The notes beneath the pieces are model-generated. The model was not told where the DNA came from and searched no databases. It saw only the letters and a program-made list of their open reading frames with translations. Of a DNA stretch of 64,000 bases, positions 8,930 through 17,275 are shown one piece after another. Both the position numbers and the translations under genes were made by a program. Within the stretch, counting starts at the first letter, position 1; each line of letters opens with the position of its first letter. Source of the DNA: Rhodospirillales bacterium URHD0017 (lineage in GTDB: Bacteria > Pseudomonadota > Alphaproteobacteria > Reyranellales > Reyranellaceae); NCBI GenBank assembly GCA_900110395.1, contig FODP01000010.1, positions 62,001 to 126,000 of the forward strand, written 5' to 3'.

Positions 8930-9133
8930 ATGGCCAGATACTCACGCAGTGCCGGCAAGGACGTGAAGCGTGCCATGAGCCGGCGCAAGAAGGGCAAGCT
9001 CAAGAGCGGCAAAGGCGGCAAGGGCGGCACGGTCAAGAGCCGCAAGCAGGCGATCGCCATCGGCCTGTCCGAAGCGCGCAAGAAGGGCAAGAAGGTGCCC
9101 AAGCGCCGGACCGCGCGGAAGAAGAAGTCATGA
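8930..9133 (+). CDS. Very basic DUF6496-like protein
   Basis: 67 residues with more than one third Lys/Arg and several Gly. It contains the segment GGTVKSRKQAIAIGLSEARK that is typical of DUF6496-type small bacterial proteins. The composition (SRRKKGKLKSGKGGKGG) is histone-tail-like, so nucleic-acid binding is a reasonable inference. A GGAGG SD precedes the ATG. The stop overlaps the ATG of the next small gene (ATGA). Confidence 0.75.
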   Translation: MARYSRSAGKDVKRAMSRRKKGKLKSGKGGKGGTVKSRKQAIAIGLSEARKKGKKVPKRRTARKKKS

Positions 9134-9327
9134 AGCCGACGCGCCCGATCGATCACAAGCAGGCGCTCGAGGAAGAGCGCCTCCACCCCGGCAGCGAGCC
9201 GCAGCGCGTCCCGCAGCCACAACCGCCGCGCACGCGCCGCCGTCACAAGGCGGCGCTGGCCGGAAGCCAGAACGCCGACCTCGAAGGACCGAAGCCCAAG
9301 CGAGGTCCGCGCGGGATGAGCACCTGA
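9130..9327 (+). CDS. Small Pro/Arg-rich protein, hypothetical
   Basis: 65 residues with an ATGA overlap to the preceding basic protein, which indicates translational coupling. The composition is rich in Pro, Arg, Glu and Lys with no hydrophobic core, so it is likely disordered. The middle is a PQPQPPRTRRRHK stretch. No family is recognised. A partner role for the basic protein is only suggested by the overlap. Confidence 0.5.
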   Translation: MKPTRPIDHKQALEEERLHPGSEPQRVPQPQPPRTRRRHKAALAGSQNADLEGPKPKRGPRGMST

Positions 9328-9335
9328 CCCTCATG

Positions 9336-9429
9336 CTCCTCTCCCCCGCTAGGGGGAGAGGTTGGGTGAGGGGGTGCCCGAGCTTTCGGAGCCCCCACCT
9401 GGCCTCTCCCGCGAGCGGGCGGAGAGGGA
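9336..9429. repeat. Dispersed palindromic repeat (CCTCTCCC family)
   Basis: Two hairpins in inverted arrangement fill the gap between convergent genes. The left one has perfect 10-bp arms (CCTCTCCCCC, 9338-9347, and its complement 9352-9361) with a GCTA loop. It is followed by a GGGTGAGGGGG segment that mirrors CCCCCACCT near 9392, and by a second CCTCTCCC/GGAGAGG hairpin. A shorter relative lies at 14893-14913. Confidence 0.8.
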
Positions 9430-9436
9430 CGTGGGT

Positions 9437-9880
9437 CTACGGGTAGGTGATCGTCACCGGCCAGGTCGTGTTGCCGCCGGCGTAGCTGTAGGCCGCCGAA
9501 TTGAAGGACGGCGGCCCCATGCCGATCGTGGCGTTGCGCGAGAACCCGTAGGGATCCTGCGGCATGCCGAACATGCCGGTGTTCATCTTGGTCTGGCCGG
9601 GTGCCGCCTTGAAATAGGCGACGGCATAGGTGCCGGGCGGCACGTTGTTGAAGGCGCAGGTCGCCTGTCCGTTGGCGATCGGTGCCTCGACGCCTTGGAA
9701 CCTCTGGTCGTCTTTCGGGAAACTCGCCGCCGAATTGAACAGGCCGCAACGGATGCTGCCGACGTTGTCCCTTATCCCCGACACCACGACATTGATCGTG
9801 TTGCCCTGCTGCGCTTCTGCAGCAAACGCAGCGAACCCTGCAGCGATCACGATCGCTGCCGCCAAAATCCGTGGACGCAT
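9437..9880 (-). CDS. DUF2141 domain-containing secreted protein
   Basis: 147 residues. Residues 1-24 form a Sec signal peptide (basic start, hydrophobic core, cleavage near AEAQ). The mature part has the features of DUF2141: GSIRCGLFNSAASFP near the start and an FNNVPPGTYAVAYFKA segment, followed by TKMNTGMFGMPQDPYGFSRNA with the usual Pro-x-x-Gly-Phe-Ser end. DUF2141 proteins are periplasmic or exported beta-sandwich-like proteins of unknown function. It is transcribed convergently to the small basic-protein genes and divergently from the aspartic-protease-like gene. Confidence 0.88.
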   Translation of the reverse strand: MRPRILAAAIVIAAGFAAFAAEAQQGNTINVVVSGIRDNVGSIRCGLFNSAASFPKDDQRFQGVEAPIANGQATCAFNNVPPGTYAVAYFKAAPGQTKMNTGMFGMPQDPYGFSRNATIGMGPPSFNSAAYSYAGGNTTWPVTITYP

Positions 9881-9954
9881 GTCATTCCCCCTTTTTGTCG
9901 TCTGCCCCGAGAGGGTTACTGTACCACAGACGGGGCCTTGGACTTGCGGAGCAC

Positions 9955-11073
9955 ATGCGTATCTTTTCTGTCACGCTAATTGCAGCCCTTGTGGGCCTGG
10001 CCTCGCATCATGCGCAAGCGCAGGACCCGTCGGCGCAGTATCGCGGGCTGCAGACGCTCGACATCCCGTTCGCCAACGGCCCGATTGCGATGGATCGCGT
10101 GCCGCATGTCTGGCTGAAACTTCGCGGCAGCCGGCCCGTCCGCTTCGGCATGGATACCGGCTCGACCGGCATCGTCGTCGCCGCCGAGCACTTCACTCCC
10201 GGACCCAGCGACATCGCCGAAGGTCCCGGACGGCTGATCTACAACTCGAGCGGCCGCATCCTGAACGGCGAGCGCTACACCACCGAGGTCGTGATCCAGC
10301 GCGATGAGGCGACGCCCGTCGCCACCGCGCGCGTGCAGGTGCTGCGCGTCTCGTCCATCACCTGCCTGGAGCGGGCGCGCGACTGCCGGCCCGAGAGCAA
10401 TCCGCGCGGCGTCGCCTTCATGGGCGTGGGCTTCGACCGCACCGGCGCAGAGAGCATCGGTACAGGGGGAACCGAGCCCGGCGTGCCGCGCAATCCCTTC
10501 GTCAGCCTGGTCTCGCTCGCTTCAGGCGCGCCGCTTTCGTTGGTGCGGCCGGGCTACATCGTCACGCGCGAAGGCGTGCATCTCGGCATGTCGGCCGAAC
10601 GCACGCGCGGCTTCGCCTTCATCAAGCTCGCCGCCAACGCGGCGTCGCGCCCCGGCGTGCCGGAATGGAGCGCCACGCCGATGGCGGTCTCGGTCGACGG
10701 CGTGACGGGCAATGGCACCGTCCTGGTCGATACGGGCATCAACTACATGTTCCTGTCACCGCCCGAGGGCGCGCGGCTGGAGCGCGGCCGGCGCGCGCCG
10801 GAGGGCAGCCGGATCACCGTGTTCCTGCCCGACCAGCGCAACCCGCAGCCGGCCTATTATGGCTTCACCGTCGGCGGCCGCGGCAACCCCATGCATCCGG
10901 AACGGGTGGAAGTCGTGCACGACCGCGGCGTGTTCGTGAACACCGGCCGCATGTTCCTCGAAGGCTTCGACTACCTCTACGACGCGGCTGGCGGCTATGT
11001 CGGCTTCGGCTGGAACGGCCGACTGGGCAGCGGCTATGGCGGCGTCACACCGGGCCTCTCTTACGCACCCTGA
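9955..11073 (+). CDS. Secreted pepsin/retropepsin-like protein with two DTG motifs
   Basis: 372 residues from ATG 9955, chosen because it gives a clean signal peptide (MRIFSVTLIAALVGLA, cleavage near AQAQ). An earlier in-frame ATG lacks this. Two aspartic-protease signatures are visible: FGMDTGSTGIVV with Asp67 and VLVDTGINYMFL with Asp259. They are about 190 residues apart, close to the spacing in bilobal pepsin-like enzymes. CLERARDC adds a probable disulfide. I infer a periplasmic or secreted two-domain aspartyl-protease fold. Activity is not certain because the second motif has Ile-Asn after DTG. Confidence 0.75.
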   Translation: MRIFSVTLIAALVGLASHHAQAQDPSAQYRGLQTLDIPFANGPIAMDRVPHVWLKLRGSRPVRFGMDTGSTGIVVAAEHFTPGPSDIAEGPGRLIYNSSGRILNGERYTTEVVIQRDEATPVATARVQVLRVSSITCLERARDCRPESNPRGVAFMGVGFDRTGAESIGTGGTEPGVPRNPFVSLVSLASGAPLSLVRPGYIVTREGVHLGMSAERTRGFAFIKLAANAASRPGVPEWSATPMAVSVDGVTGNGTVLVDTGINYMFLSPPEGARLERGRRAPEGSRITVFLPDQRNPQPAYYGFTVGGRGNPMHPERVEVVHDRGVFVNTGRMFLEGFDYLYDAAGGYVGFGWNGRLGSGYGGVTPGLSYAP

Positions 11074-11144
11074 CAGAATTGCATATCACATAGTGATCGC
11101 CGCGCCGTCCGTTTCGGGACGGCCGCTGGCGGCCTAGACTCCCT

Positions 11145-11270
11145 TCCTCCCCAACGAAGTTGGGGAGGTGTCGCCGTCATACGGCGACGGAGGGGTCGGA
11201 GGCCTTAGCGTGACTCATGACCCCTCCGTCGGCGAAGACGCCGACACCTCCCCCGCTTCGCTGGGGAGGA
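11145..11270. repeat. Dispersed palindromic repeat, full element (TCCTCCCC...GGAGGGGTC family)
   Basis: A 126-bp element with mirror-image halves. Each half contains two hairpins: TCCTCCCC-loop-GGGGAGG, then GTCGCCGT-loop-ACGGCGAC (or its relative), then GGAGGGGTC. The right half is the inverted copy, starting TCATGACCCCTCCG. It fills the gap before the amidohydrolase gene. Relatives are at 47615-47737 (full) and 52369-52429 (half). Confidence 0.88.
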
Positions 11271-11289
11271 AAAAAATCGGAGGGACGCC

Positions 11290-12384
11290 ATGACCACGCG
11301 CCGAAACTTCCTCAAGGGCGGCACCGCTGCCGCGACCGGAATCGTCTTCTGCAGCTGCGGCCTGCTCGAGAGCGCGCACGCCCAGGGCACGCCACGCACC
11401 CTGCCCGTCGCCGTCAACGGCAGGAAGGTCAAGACCATCGACGTGCATGCCCATTGCCACTTCCGCGAAGCCGGCGCCTTGCTGGGCGCCGACGGCGCTG
11501 CAGTGCAGCTGCCGCCGGTCAACGGCGCAGCCGAAGCCTTCATCGAGATCGACAAGCGACTGAAGGCGATGGACGGGCAGGCCGTCGACATGGAGGTCCT
11601 GTCGATCAACCCCTTCTGGTACGGCCGCGACCGCGAGCTCGCGGGCCAGATCGTGAAGCTGCAGAACGAGAAGCTGGCCGAGCTCTGTGCTTCCAAGCCC
11701 GACCGCTTCGCCGCCTTCGCCTCGCTCACCCTGCAGGCGCCCGACCTCGCCGTGACGGAACTCGAGACCGCGGTGAAGAAGCAGGGGCTGAAGGGTGCGG
11801 CGATCGGCGGCGCGGTCGCCGGCGTCGACTTCTCCGACCCCAAGTTCCATCCAGTCTGGGCCAAGGCCGAGGAGCTCGGCGTCCCCTTGTTCATTCATCC
11901 GCAGGGCGTGCCGGAGGTGGCCAAGCGACTGGGCGGCAACGGCTGGCTCGGCAACACCATCGGCAATCCGCTGGAGACCACGATCGCGCTGTCGCACCTG
12001 ATCTTCGAGGGCACGCTCGACAAGTTCCCCGGCCTGAAAGTGATCGCCGCCCACGGCGGCGGCTACCTGCCCTCCTACGCCGACCGCTCCGACCATGCCT
12101 GCATGGTCGGCCCGGCCGGCTGCAAGGCCGACACCAAGCTCGCGAAGAAGCCTTCGGAGTATCTCAAGCAGCTCTACTTCGATTCGCTGATCTTCTCGCC
12201 CGAGGCCATCCGCCATCTCGCGGCCCAGGTTGGCGCCAGCCAGATCGTGCTGGGCAGCGACTATCCCTATCCCTGGCAGCTCAAGCCTGTGGACCACATC
12301 TTCGCCTGCGATTCGCTCAGCGACGAGCAGAAGGTGGCGGTGCTGGGTGGCACGGCGGCGAAGCTGTTCAACATCAACGGCTGA
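11290..12384 (+). CDS. Tat-exported amidohydrolase (ACMSD-like TIM-barrel hydrolase)
   Basis: 364 residues. The N-terminus is a twin-arginine signal (TTRRNFLKGG) with a cleavage region near AHAQG. Metal-site motifs of the amidohydrolase-2 family are in order: HAH at H53/H55, FIHPQG in the middle, AAHGGG, and GSDYPYPW carrying the late Asp. Family members hydrolyse or decarboxylate aromatic or cyclic substrates, but the substrate here is not evident. The last 11 bases overlap tail to tail with the dehydrogenase gene on the other strand. Confidence 0.9.
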   Translation: MTTRRNFLKGGTAAATGIVFCSCGLLESAHAQGTPRTLPVAVNGRKVKTIDVHAHCHFREAGALLGADGAAVQLPPVNGAAEAFIEIDKRLKAMDGQAVDMEVLSINPFWYGRDRELAGQIVKLQNEKLAELCASKPDRFAAFASLTLQAPDLAVTELETAVKKQGLKGAAIGGAVAGVDFSDPKFHPVWAKAEELGVPLFIHPQGVPEVAKRLGGNGWLGNTIGNPLETTIALSHLIFEGTLDKFPGLKVIAAHGGGYLPSYADRSDHACMVGPAGCKADTKLAKKPSEYLKQLYFDSLIFSPEAIRHLAAQVGASQIVLGSDYPYPWQLKPVDHIFACDSLSDEQKVAVLGGTAAKLFNING

Positions 12385-13312
12385 GGTATTTGCTCACCGT
12401 CTCCTTCAGGCGAGCGGCGCCGCGTTCGAGCCCCTGCCGCTCGCTGTCGGACATCCCGGGCTCCAGGACCTCGATCACGCCCTGGTGCCCGACAATGCTC
12501 GGCAGGGACACCGTCGTGCCGAAGCGCGGATTGTAGGAGCCGACCGGAATGACGGCGTGCTCGTCGCCCAGGATCACCTCGGCGATGCGCGCGCAGACCA
12601 TGCCGATGCCGTACTGGCTGGCGCCGATGCCTTCGATGATGGTGATGTTGGCGAAGCGCACGTCCTGCTCGACGTCTTTGCGGAAGGTCTCGAACTCGAT
12701 CTTGCGGCGGGCCGCCAGCTCGCGCACCGGCATGCCGCCGACCCGGGCGGACGACCACAGGAACACGCTGGACGTGCCGTGCTCGCCCACGACGTTGGCC
12801 TCGACGCTGTCCGGCCCAACGCCCAGCCGCTCACCGATGTGCAGGCGAAAGCGCAGGCTGTCGAGATAGGTGCCGGCATCGACGATGCGGTCGTGGCCGG
12901 CGAGCTGGCGGGCGACGTCGGCCAACGGTTCGGGCGGATCGGTGGCGACCACGATCACTGCCCGAGGCGCTGCCTTCACGAGCTTCGGCACGATGTCCTG
13001 GAACACGGCGACGTTGGCGTCGAGCAGGCGCAGGCGGCCGGCCGGATCGCCGCGGTCGGTGGCGCCGCCCGCCTTTTCGTTGATGCCCGCGGTGATGATG
13101 GCAAGGGCCGCATCGGCCAGGTCGGGATAGTCGCCGTCGCGGATCGTGACCAGGGGCGAGAGCGCGGCACCATAGTGCATGTCGGTCGCCACGGCCTTGG
13201 AGCGGGCACGGTTGCGGTCGACCAGAACGATCTCGCGCACCCGGGCGCGCGAGGCGGCCGCCATGGCGATCGCCGAACCGACCGAGCCGACGCCGATGAT
13301 GCCCATTTTCAT
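12374..13312 (-). CDS. Lactate/malate dehydrogenase family protein
   Basis: 312 residues, the usual length. The NAD-binding site is GVGSVGSA near residue 7, with the acidic Asp of the second strand in VLVDRN. Catalytic elements are the GEHG histidine, the substrate-binding Arg in TYLDSLRFR and a loop Arg in GGATDRGD. Two places differ from textbook LDH/MDH: VVATDPPEPLAD replaces the usual NPVD motif, and the specificity loop reads GINEKAGGATDR. The substrate may therefore be another 2-hydroxy acid. It is convergent with the amidohydrolase and divergent from the multicopper oxidase. Confidence 0.87.
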   Translation of the reverse strand: MKMGIIGVGSVGSAIAMAAASRARVREIVLVDRNRARSKAVATDMHYGAALSPLVTIRDGDYPDLADAALAIITAGINEKAGGATDRGDPAGRLRLLDANVAVFQDIVPKLVKAAPRAVIVVATDPPEPLADVARQLAGHDRIVDAGTYLDSLRFRLHIGERLGVGPDSVEANVVGEHGTSSVFLWSSARVGGMPVRELAARRKIEFETFRKDVEQDVRFANITIIEGIGASQYGIGMVCARIAEVILGDEHAVIPVGSYNPRFGTTVSLPSIVGHQGVIEVLEPGMSDSERQGLERGAARLKETVSKYLSR

Positions 13313-13417
13313 GATCTAGCCTCCGCGCCGAGCATGTCCCGGGGCCTGTTGATGTGCAACAAAGCTGTCCCGGCCTGGGGTATATTAGGTGTCCGACGGG
13401 CGCCCGGGAGACCTTTG

Positions 13418-14884
13418 ATGCATCGTCGTACACTGCTCGCCGCTACCGCCGGTCTCGCCACCGACTTGATCGCCGGCCCCTCGGCGCAAAGCATCGCCCA
13501 GACGGCCGGCCGCAAGACGATTCGCCTCGCCAACCGCGTCATCGAAGTCAACGGCAAGCCCGCGACGCGTTACGGCGCCTTCCAGCCTTCCGGTACGTGG
13601 GGCATCACGCTGAATGAAGGCGAGACCTTCGATGTGCGGCTGGAGAACGGGCTCGACGTGCTGTCGGGCCTGCACTGGCATGGCCTGAACCCGCCGTGGC
13701 GCCAGGACGGCGTGCCCTACATTTCCGGGCCGCCGGTCGCGCCGGGCAAGTTCGCCGACTACAGCTTCCCGGCCCAGCCCGCGGGCACGCGCTGGATGCA
13801 TTCGCACTTCGGCCTGCAGGAGCAGAACCTGCTGGCCGCACCGCTGATCGTGCGCGAGCAGAGCGCCATCCGCAGCGGCCTGCAGGAGGTCGTGGTCCTG
13901 CTGGAAGACTTTTCATGGACCAAGCCCAGCCTGATCTTCGCGGAGCTGCGCAAGCCAAAGCCGATGACGGCCATGGGCAACACGACGGGGGGCAACATGT
14001 CGGGCGGCATGTCGAACATGTCGCGCGGCGGCATGAACATGCCGGGGATGAACATGCCCTCCGGCGGCGGCATGGACCTGAACGACGTGACCTACGACGC
14101 CTTCCTGGCCAACGACCGCACGCTCGCCGACCCGCAGGTGTTCGACGTCGAGAAAGGCGCGGAGGTCCGGTTGCGCATCATCAATGCGGCCGCCTCGACC
14201 AACTTCATGATCGACCTTGGCAATGTCGAAGGCACCGTGCTGACCGTCGACGGCAATCCGGTGGTGCCGCTGAAAGTCCGGCAGTTCCCGCTCGCCATCG
14301 CCCAGCGTGTCGACATCGCCGTGCGCCTGCCGGCCGACGGCTCGGCCCTGCCGGTGCTGGCGCGCGGCGAAGGTCTCACCAAGCAGACCGGCGTGGTCCT
14401 GCGCCCGCGTGGCGCGCCGATCGCCAAGATCGCCGAGACGGCGGAGATGGCAGCACCCGCGCTCGGCCTGGTGGATGAGATGAAGCTGCGCGCAGCCACG
14501 CCGCTCACATCACGGCCGATCGATCGCTCCGTGCCCGTCGATCTCACGGGCAACATGTCGAGCTATGTCTGGGGCATGGCGGTGCACGGCATGGAAGGCG
14601 TGCCGGTCACTGTAGAAAAAGGCGAACGCGTCGAGCTGGTGATGCGCAACACCACCATGATGGCCCATCCCATGCACCTGCACGGCCCTTCCTTCCAGGT
14701 CACGGAGATCAATGGCCAGGCCTTTCCGGGCGCGGTGCGCGACGTGGTCCTGGTGCCGCCACGAACGACCGTGAAGGTCGTGTTCGATGCCGACAATCCC
14801 GGCCTATGGGCTTTTCACTGCCACAACCTTTATCACATGGCAGCGGGCATGTTCGCGACGGTGGTGTATCGCGGATTCAATTGA
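13418..14884 (+). CDS. Multicopper oxidase with Met-rich insert
   Basis: 488 residues from ATG 13418, which gives an exported N-terminus (HRRTLLAATAG). The frame stays open far upstream, but only as the antisense of the dehydrogenase gene. All four copper motifs are present: HWHG (H86/H88), HSH (H128/H130), HPMHLHG (H417/H420/H422) and HCHNLYHMAAGM with H467, Cys468, H469, H473 and axial Met478. A Gly/Met-rich loop at about 190-220 (GGMSNMSRGG, MNMPGMNMP) resembles CopA/CueO-type Cu(I)-binding inserts. I infer a periplasmic cuprous or metal oxidase involved in copper tolerance. No other copper gene is adjacent. Confidence 0.92.
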   Translation: MHRRTLLAATAGLATDLIAGPSAQSIAQTAGRKTIRLANRVIEVNGKPATRYGAFQPSGTWGITLNEGETFDVRLENGLDVLSGLHWHGLNPPWRQDGVPYISGPPVAPGKFADYSFPAQPAGTRWMHSHFGLQEQNLLAAPLIVREQSAIRSGLQEVVVLLEDFSWTKPSLIFAELRKPKPMTAMGNTTGGNMSGGMSNMSRGGMNMPGMNMPSGGGMDLNDVTYDAFLANDRTLADPQVFDVEKGAEVRLRIINAAASTNFMIDLGNVEGTVLTVDGNPVVPLKVRQFPLAIAQRVDIAVRLPADGSALPVLARGEGLTKQTGVVLRPRGAPIAKIAETAEMAAPALGLVDEMKLRAATPLTSRPIDRSVPVDLTGNMSSYVWGMAVHGMEGVPVTVEKGERVELVMRNTTMMAHPMHLHGPSFQVTEINGQAFPGAVRDVVLVPPRTTVKVVFDADNPGLWAFHCHNLYHMAAGMFATVVYRGFN

Positions 14885-14892
14885 GTCAGGCT

Positions 14893-14913
14893 CCTCTCCC
14901 CTTGGGGGAGAGG
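14893..14913. terminator. Short hairpin between convergent genes (CCTCTCCC family)
   Basis: Nine-base perfect arms CCTCTCCCC and GGGGAGAGG around TTG, directly after the multicopper oxidase stop and before the convergent cupin gene. It could terminate both transcripts. There is no T-run. The sequence relates it to the repeat at 9336-9429. Confidence 0.5.
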
Positions 14914-14924
14914 AATATGAGGAG

Positions 14925-15434
14925 CTACTTCCACAGCTCCATCAATGGCCCTGCCTTGCCATGCACCGGATCCATCTCGGGCAGCGGCACGTTTGCAACG
15001 TTGGTGACCGCTTTGCGATGTTCGATCTCGCCCGGCCGTTTCTGGTCGAGCGAGCCGTTCAGCGGATAGGCGCCGACCACCAGCAGGTCACCGCTCGCAT
15101 CGATGCGACGATGGCCAGTGCCTGCCGGCAGGACGACGACGTCGCCGGCTTCCACGCCAAGCCTGCGGCCCTTGGCTCCGCCGAACTCCACGGTCGCGCG
15201 GCCGCGGGCGATGCCCAGCACCTCGTGCGTGCCGGTATGGAAGTGCAGGAAGGGATAGATGCCGTTGCGCCAGCCATCGCCCCAACCATGCGCAGCAAAA
15301 GCACGCTCGAACGGCACGGCGGGATCCTTTTCGCGCTCCAGCGCAAAGGCTGCGCGATAAACGAGCAGCGGCAGGCGCGGATTGTTCGGCGTCTCGCCGT
15401 CATCCTCGAAACGAAGGACTTGTACCTCGGTCAT
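14925..15434 (-). CDS. Cupin domain protein (YjlB-like)
   Basis: 169 residues. The single cupin barrel carries HFHTGTHEVLGIARG (metal-binding His residues plus Glu) and GDVVVLPAGTGHR with the last His. The N-terminal extension (VLRFEDDGETPNNPRLPLLVYRAAF) is typical of YjlB-type cupins, which have no proven function. It is convergent with the multicopper oxidase gene and divergent from the next gene. Confidence 0.85.
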   Translation of the reverse strand: MTEVQVLRFEDDGETPNNPRLPLLVYRAAFALEREKDPAVPFERAFAAHGWGDGWRNGIYPFLHFHTGTHEVLGIARGRATVEFGGAKGRRLGVEAGDVVVLPAGTGHRRIDASGDLLVVGAYPLNGSLDQKRPGEIEHRKAVTNVANVPLPEMDPVHGKAGPLMELWK

Positions 15435-15518
15435 CGGTCACTCCTTCCGTGATCCCAATTCCGCAACCGCCTGGCGCGACCGGCGTTGGGGTCAGAAGTG
15501 TCCTCCCAAGGAAGACCG

Positions 15519-16655
15519 ATGGTCCACCGTCGATTCATCCTGGCTGGCGGCTTGGCGGCCCTGTCGACCAGCCTGGTTCGCGCCCAGACACCACCGGCGC
15601 CGGAACAGGCATTGGCGGCGGCGGGCAAGCGGCCGAGCTTCCGGCTCGAGGAAGTGGCCCATTTCGAGCACCAGGCGACCGGCGTCGCGGTGTCGGCGGA
15701 CGGTCGTGTTTTCGTCAACTTCCCGCGCTGGACGGAAGACAGTCCGATCTCGGTCGCCGAGGTGGGCCGCGACGGCATGCTGAAGCCCTACCCCGACGCG
15801 GCCTGGAATTCGTGGCGCAATGCCGGCGGTCCGGCGCCCTCGCCGCGTGACCACTTCGTGTGTGTGCAGTCTGTGGTCGCCGACAATCGCGGCAATCTCT
15901 GGGTGCTCGATCCGGCCTCGCCGGGAATCGACAAGGTCATTCCCGGCGGACCGAAGCTCGTGCGCATCGAGCTCGCGACCAACAAGGTCGCTCAGGTCAT
16001 CCATTTCGGCGAAGACGTGGCATTGCAGGGCAGCTATCTGAACGATGTCCGTTTCCATCCCAATGGTGACTCAGCCTTCATCACCGATTCCGGCGCGCGC
16101 GGAGCCATCGTCGTTGTCGATCTCGAATCGGGCAGCGCGCATGCCCGGCTCGACGGTCACCCCAGCACGCAGCCCGAGAAGGGCGTCGAGGTCACGGTAA
16201 AAGGCGAAAAGCTCAAACGGCCGGACGGCCGGCCATTCCAGGTCGCGGCCGATGGCATCGCGCTGTCGATGGACGGCGGCATGCTCTATTGGCAGGCGCT
16301 CACCGGCCGCACGCTTTACCGCGTCGATACCGCCGCGCTGATGTCGGACAATCCGGAGGATGCGGCGCGCAAGATCGAGAAGGTCGGCGTCAGCCATGTC
16401 GCCGACGGCCTGCTGATGAGCCGCGACGGCCTCCTCTATCTCACCGCGCCCGAAGACAACGAGGTGCGACTATGGACGGGCGAACGGTCGGAGACCGTGA
16501 TCTCCGATGACAGGCTGAGCTGGCCCGACAGCCTGGCGGAAGGGGCGGACGGCTCCATCTACGTCACTGCCTCGCACTTGCATGAGATGCCCTGGTTCAG
16601 GCAAGGCGCCCCCAACGTGCTGCCCACACATTTGTTCCGCTTGGTCCGCAGCTAG
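15519..16655 (+). CDS. Major royal jelly/yellow-like (L-dopachrome tautomerase-related) exported protein
   Basis: 378 residues from ATG 15519, preceded by an AAGGAAG SD. It has a signal peptide (VHRRFILAGGLAALSTSLVRAQ). The mature part shows the MRJP/yellow propeller features TGVAVSADGRVFVNFPRW, NDVRFHPNGDSAFITDSG and DSLAEGADGSIYVTASHLHEMP. Bacterial members are periplasmic six-bladed propellers with uncertain substrates (sugar lactone or quinone tautomerase-type). It sits in a group of exported redox-related genes (multicopper oxidase, amidohydrolase), but co-function is not shown. Confidence 0.85.
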   Translation: MVHRRFILAGGLAALSTSLVRAQTPPAPEQALAAAGKRPSFRLEEVAHFEHQATGVAVSADGRVFVNFPRWTEDSPISVAEVGRDGMLKPYPDAAWNSWRNAGGPAPSPRDHFVCVQSVVADNRGNLWVLDPASPGIDKVIPGGPKLVRIELATNKVAQVIHFGEDVALQGSYLNDVRFHPNGDSAFITDSGARGAIVVVDLESGSAHARLDGHPSTQPEKGVEVTVKGEKLKRPDGRPFQVAADGIALSMDGGMLYWQALTGRTLYRVDTAALMSDNPEDAARKIEKVGVSHVADGLLMSRDGLLYLTAPEDNEVRLWTGERSETVISDDRLSWPDSLAEGADGSIYVTASHLHEMPWFRQGAPNVLPTHLFRLVRS

Positions 16656-16705
16656 AAATCGCAGCTCGTCGGGAACATTCGACCCGCAAAAATAGTTGTA
16701 CGACC

Positions 16706-17206
16706 ATGCGCTACCAGATCCAGCTCGCCACTTCGGTAGACGTGGCCTTTCTCGCCGCCGTAATGGACGAGGACCACGAGCCGTGGAGCGGCGGCAACGC
16801 AGCCGTGCCGATCGATCGCCTGCTGCAGACCTGCGCCTGCAGCACCCAGGTCTGGGCCGCCCGCGACAGCAACGGAACGCCGACTGCCTTGTGGGGCGTC
16901 ACTCCGGTTTCCGACGATCCCGAGGTCGGCCATCTCTGGATGCTGGCGTGCGAGGCCTTCGACAACAACGCTGCCGAGCTTGGATCTCTGTCGCGCCTGG
17001 TGTTCGGTGAGATGCTGAGCCAGTTTCCGCGATTGGAGAATTATGTCGATTCGCGAAAGGTACGGGCGATCGAGCTCCTGCGCTCGATTGGCTTCACCGT
17101 CGAGCCGGCCATCCCGCGGCCCGCTGCCGATGCAGATTTCCATCGCGTCTGGATCGATTCGGATCGTCTCATGATCGGCGGCCGGGCCTGCAGCTTGCCG
17201 AACTGA
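16706..17206 (+). CDS. GNAT-like protein resembling phage gp13/DUF2833 proteins
   Basis: 166 residues. The core TALWGVTPVSDDPEVGHLWMLACEAF, an Asn-Asn stretch, and FPRLENYVDSRKVRAIELLRSIGF match the layout of acetyltransferase-like proteins related to T7 internal virion protein gp13: a strand with Trp-Gly, a strand LWML, then a helix ending in LGF or IGF. The RKVRAIELLRSIGF end is the usual GNAT acyl-CoA-side helix. No other phage gene is nearby, so it is probably a cellular copy or remnant. The acceptor is unknown. Confidence 0.6.
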   Translation: MRYQIQLATSVDVAFLAAVMDEDHEPWSGGNAAVPIDRLLQTCACSTQVWAARDSNGTPTALWGVTPVSDDPEVGHLWMLACEAFDNNAAELGSLSRLVFGEMLSQFPRLENYVDSRKVRAIELLRSIGFTVEPAIPRPAADADFHRVWIDSDRLMIGGRACSLPN

Positions 17207-17275
17207 CGTCCTCTTTTCATTTGCGAGCGGATCGCATGTCTGGGTAACGTGGGCCTCCGGTAAAGGGGAGGTTGC

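Noticed and set aside
12230..13417. Upstream in-frame extension of the multicopper oxidase (884 codons in total)
   Set aside because: This part is the antisense of the LDH-type gene and would remove the signal peptide. The start at 13418 is preferred.
13313..13417. Promoter for the multicopper oxidase (TATATT near 13380)
   Set aside because: A -10-like hexamer is present, but no -35-like hexamer lies at an acceptable distance.
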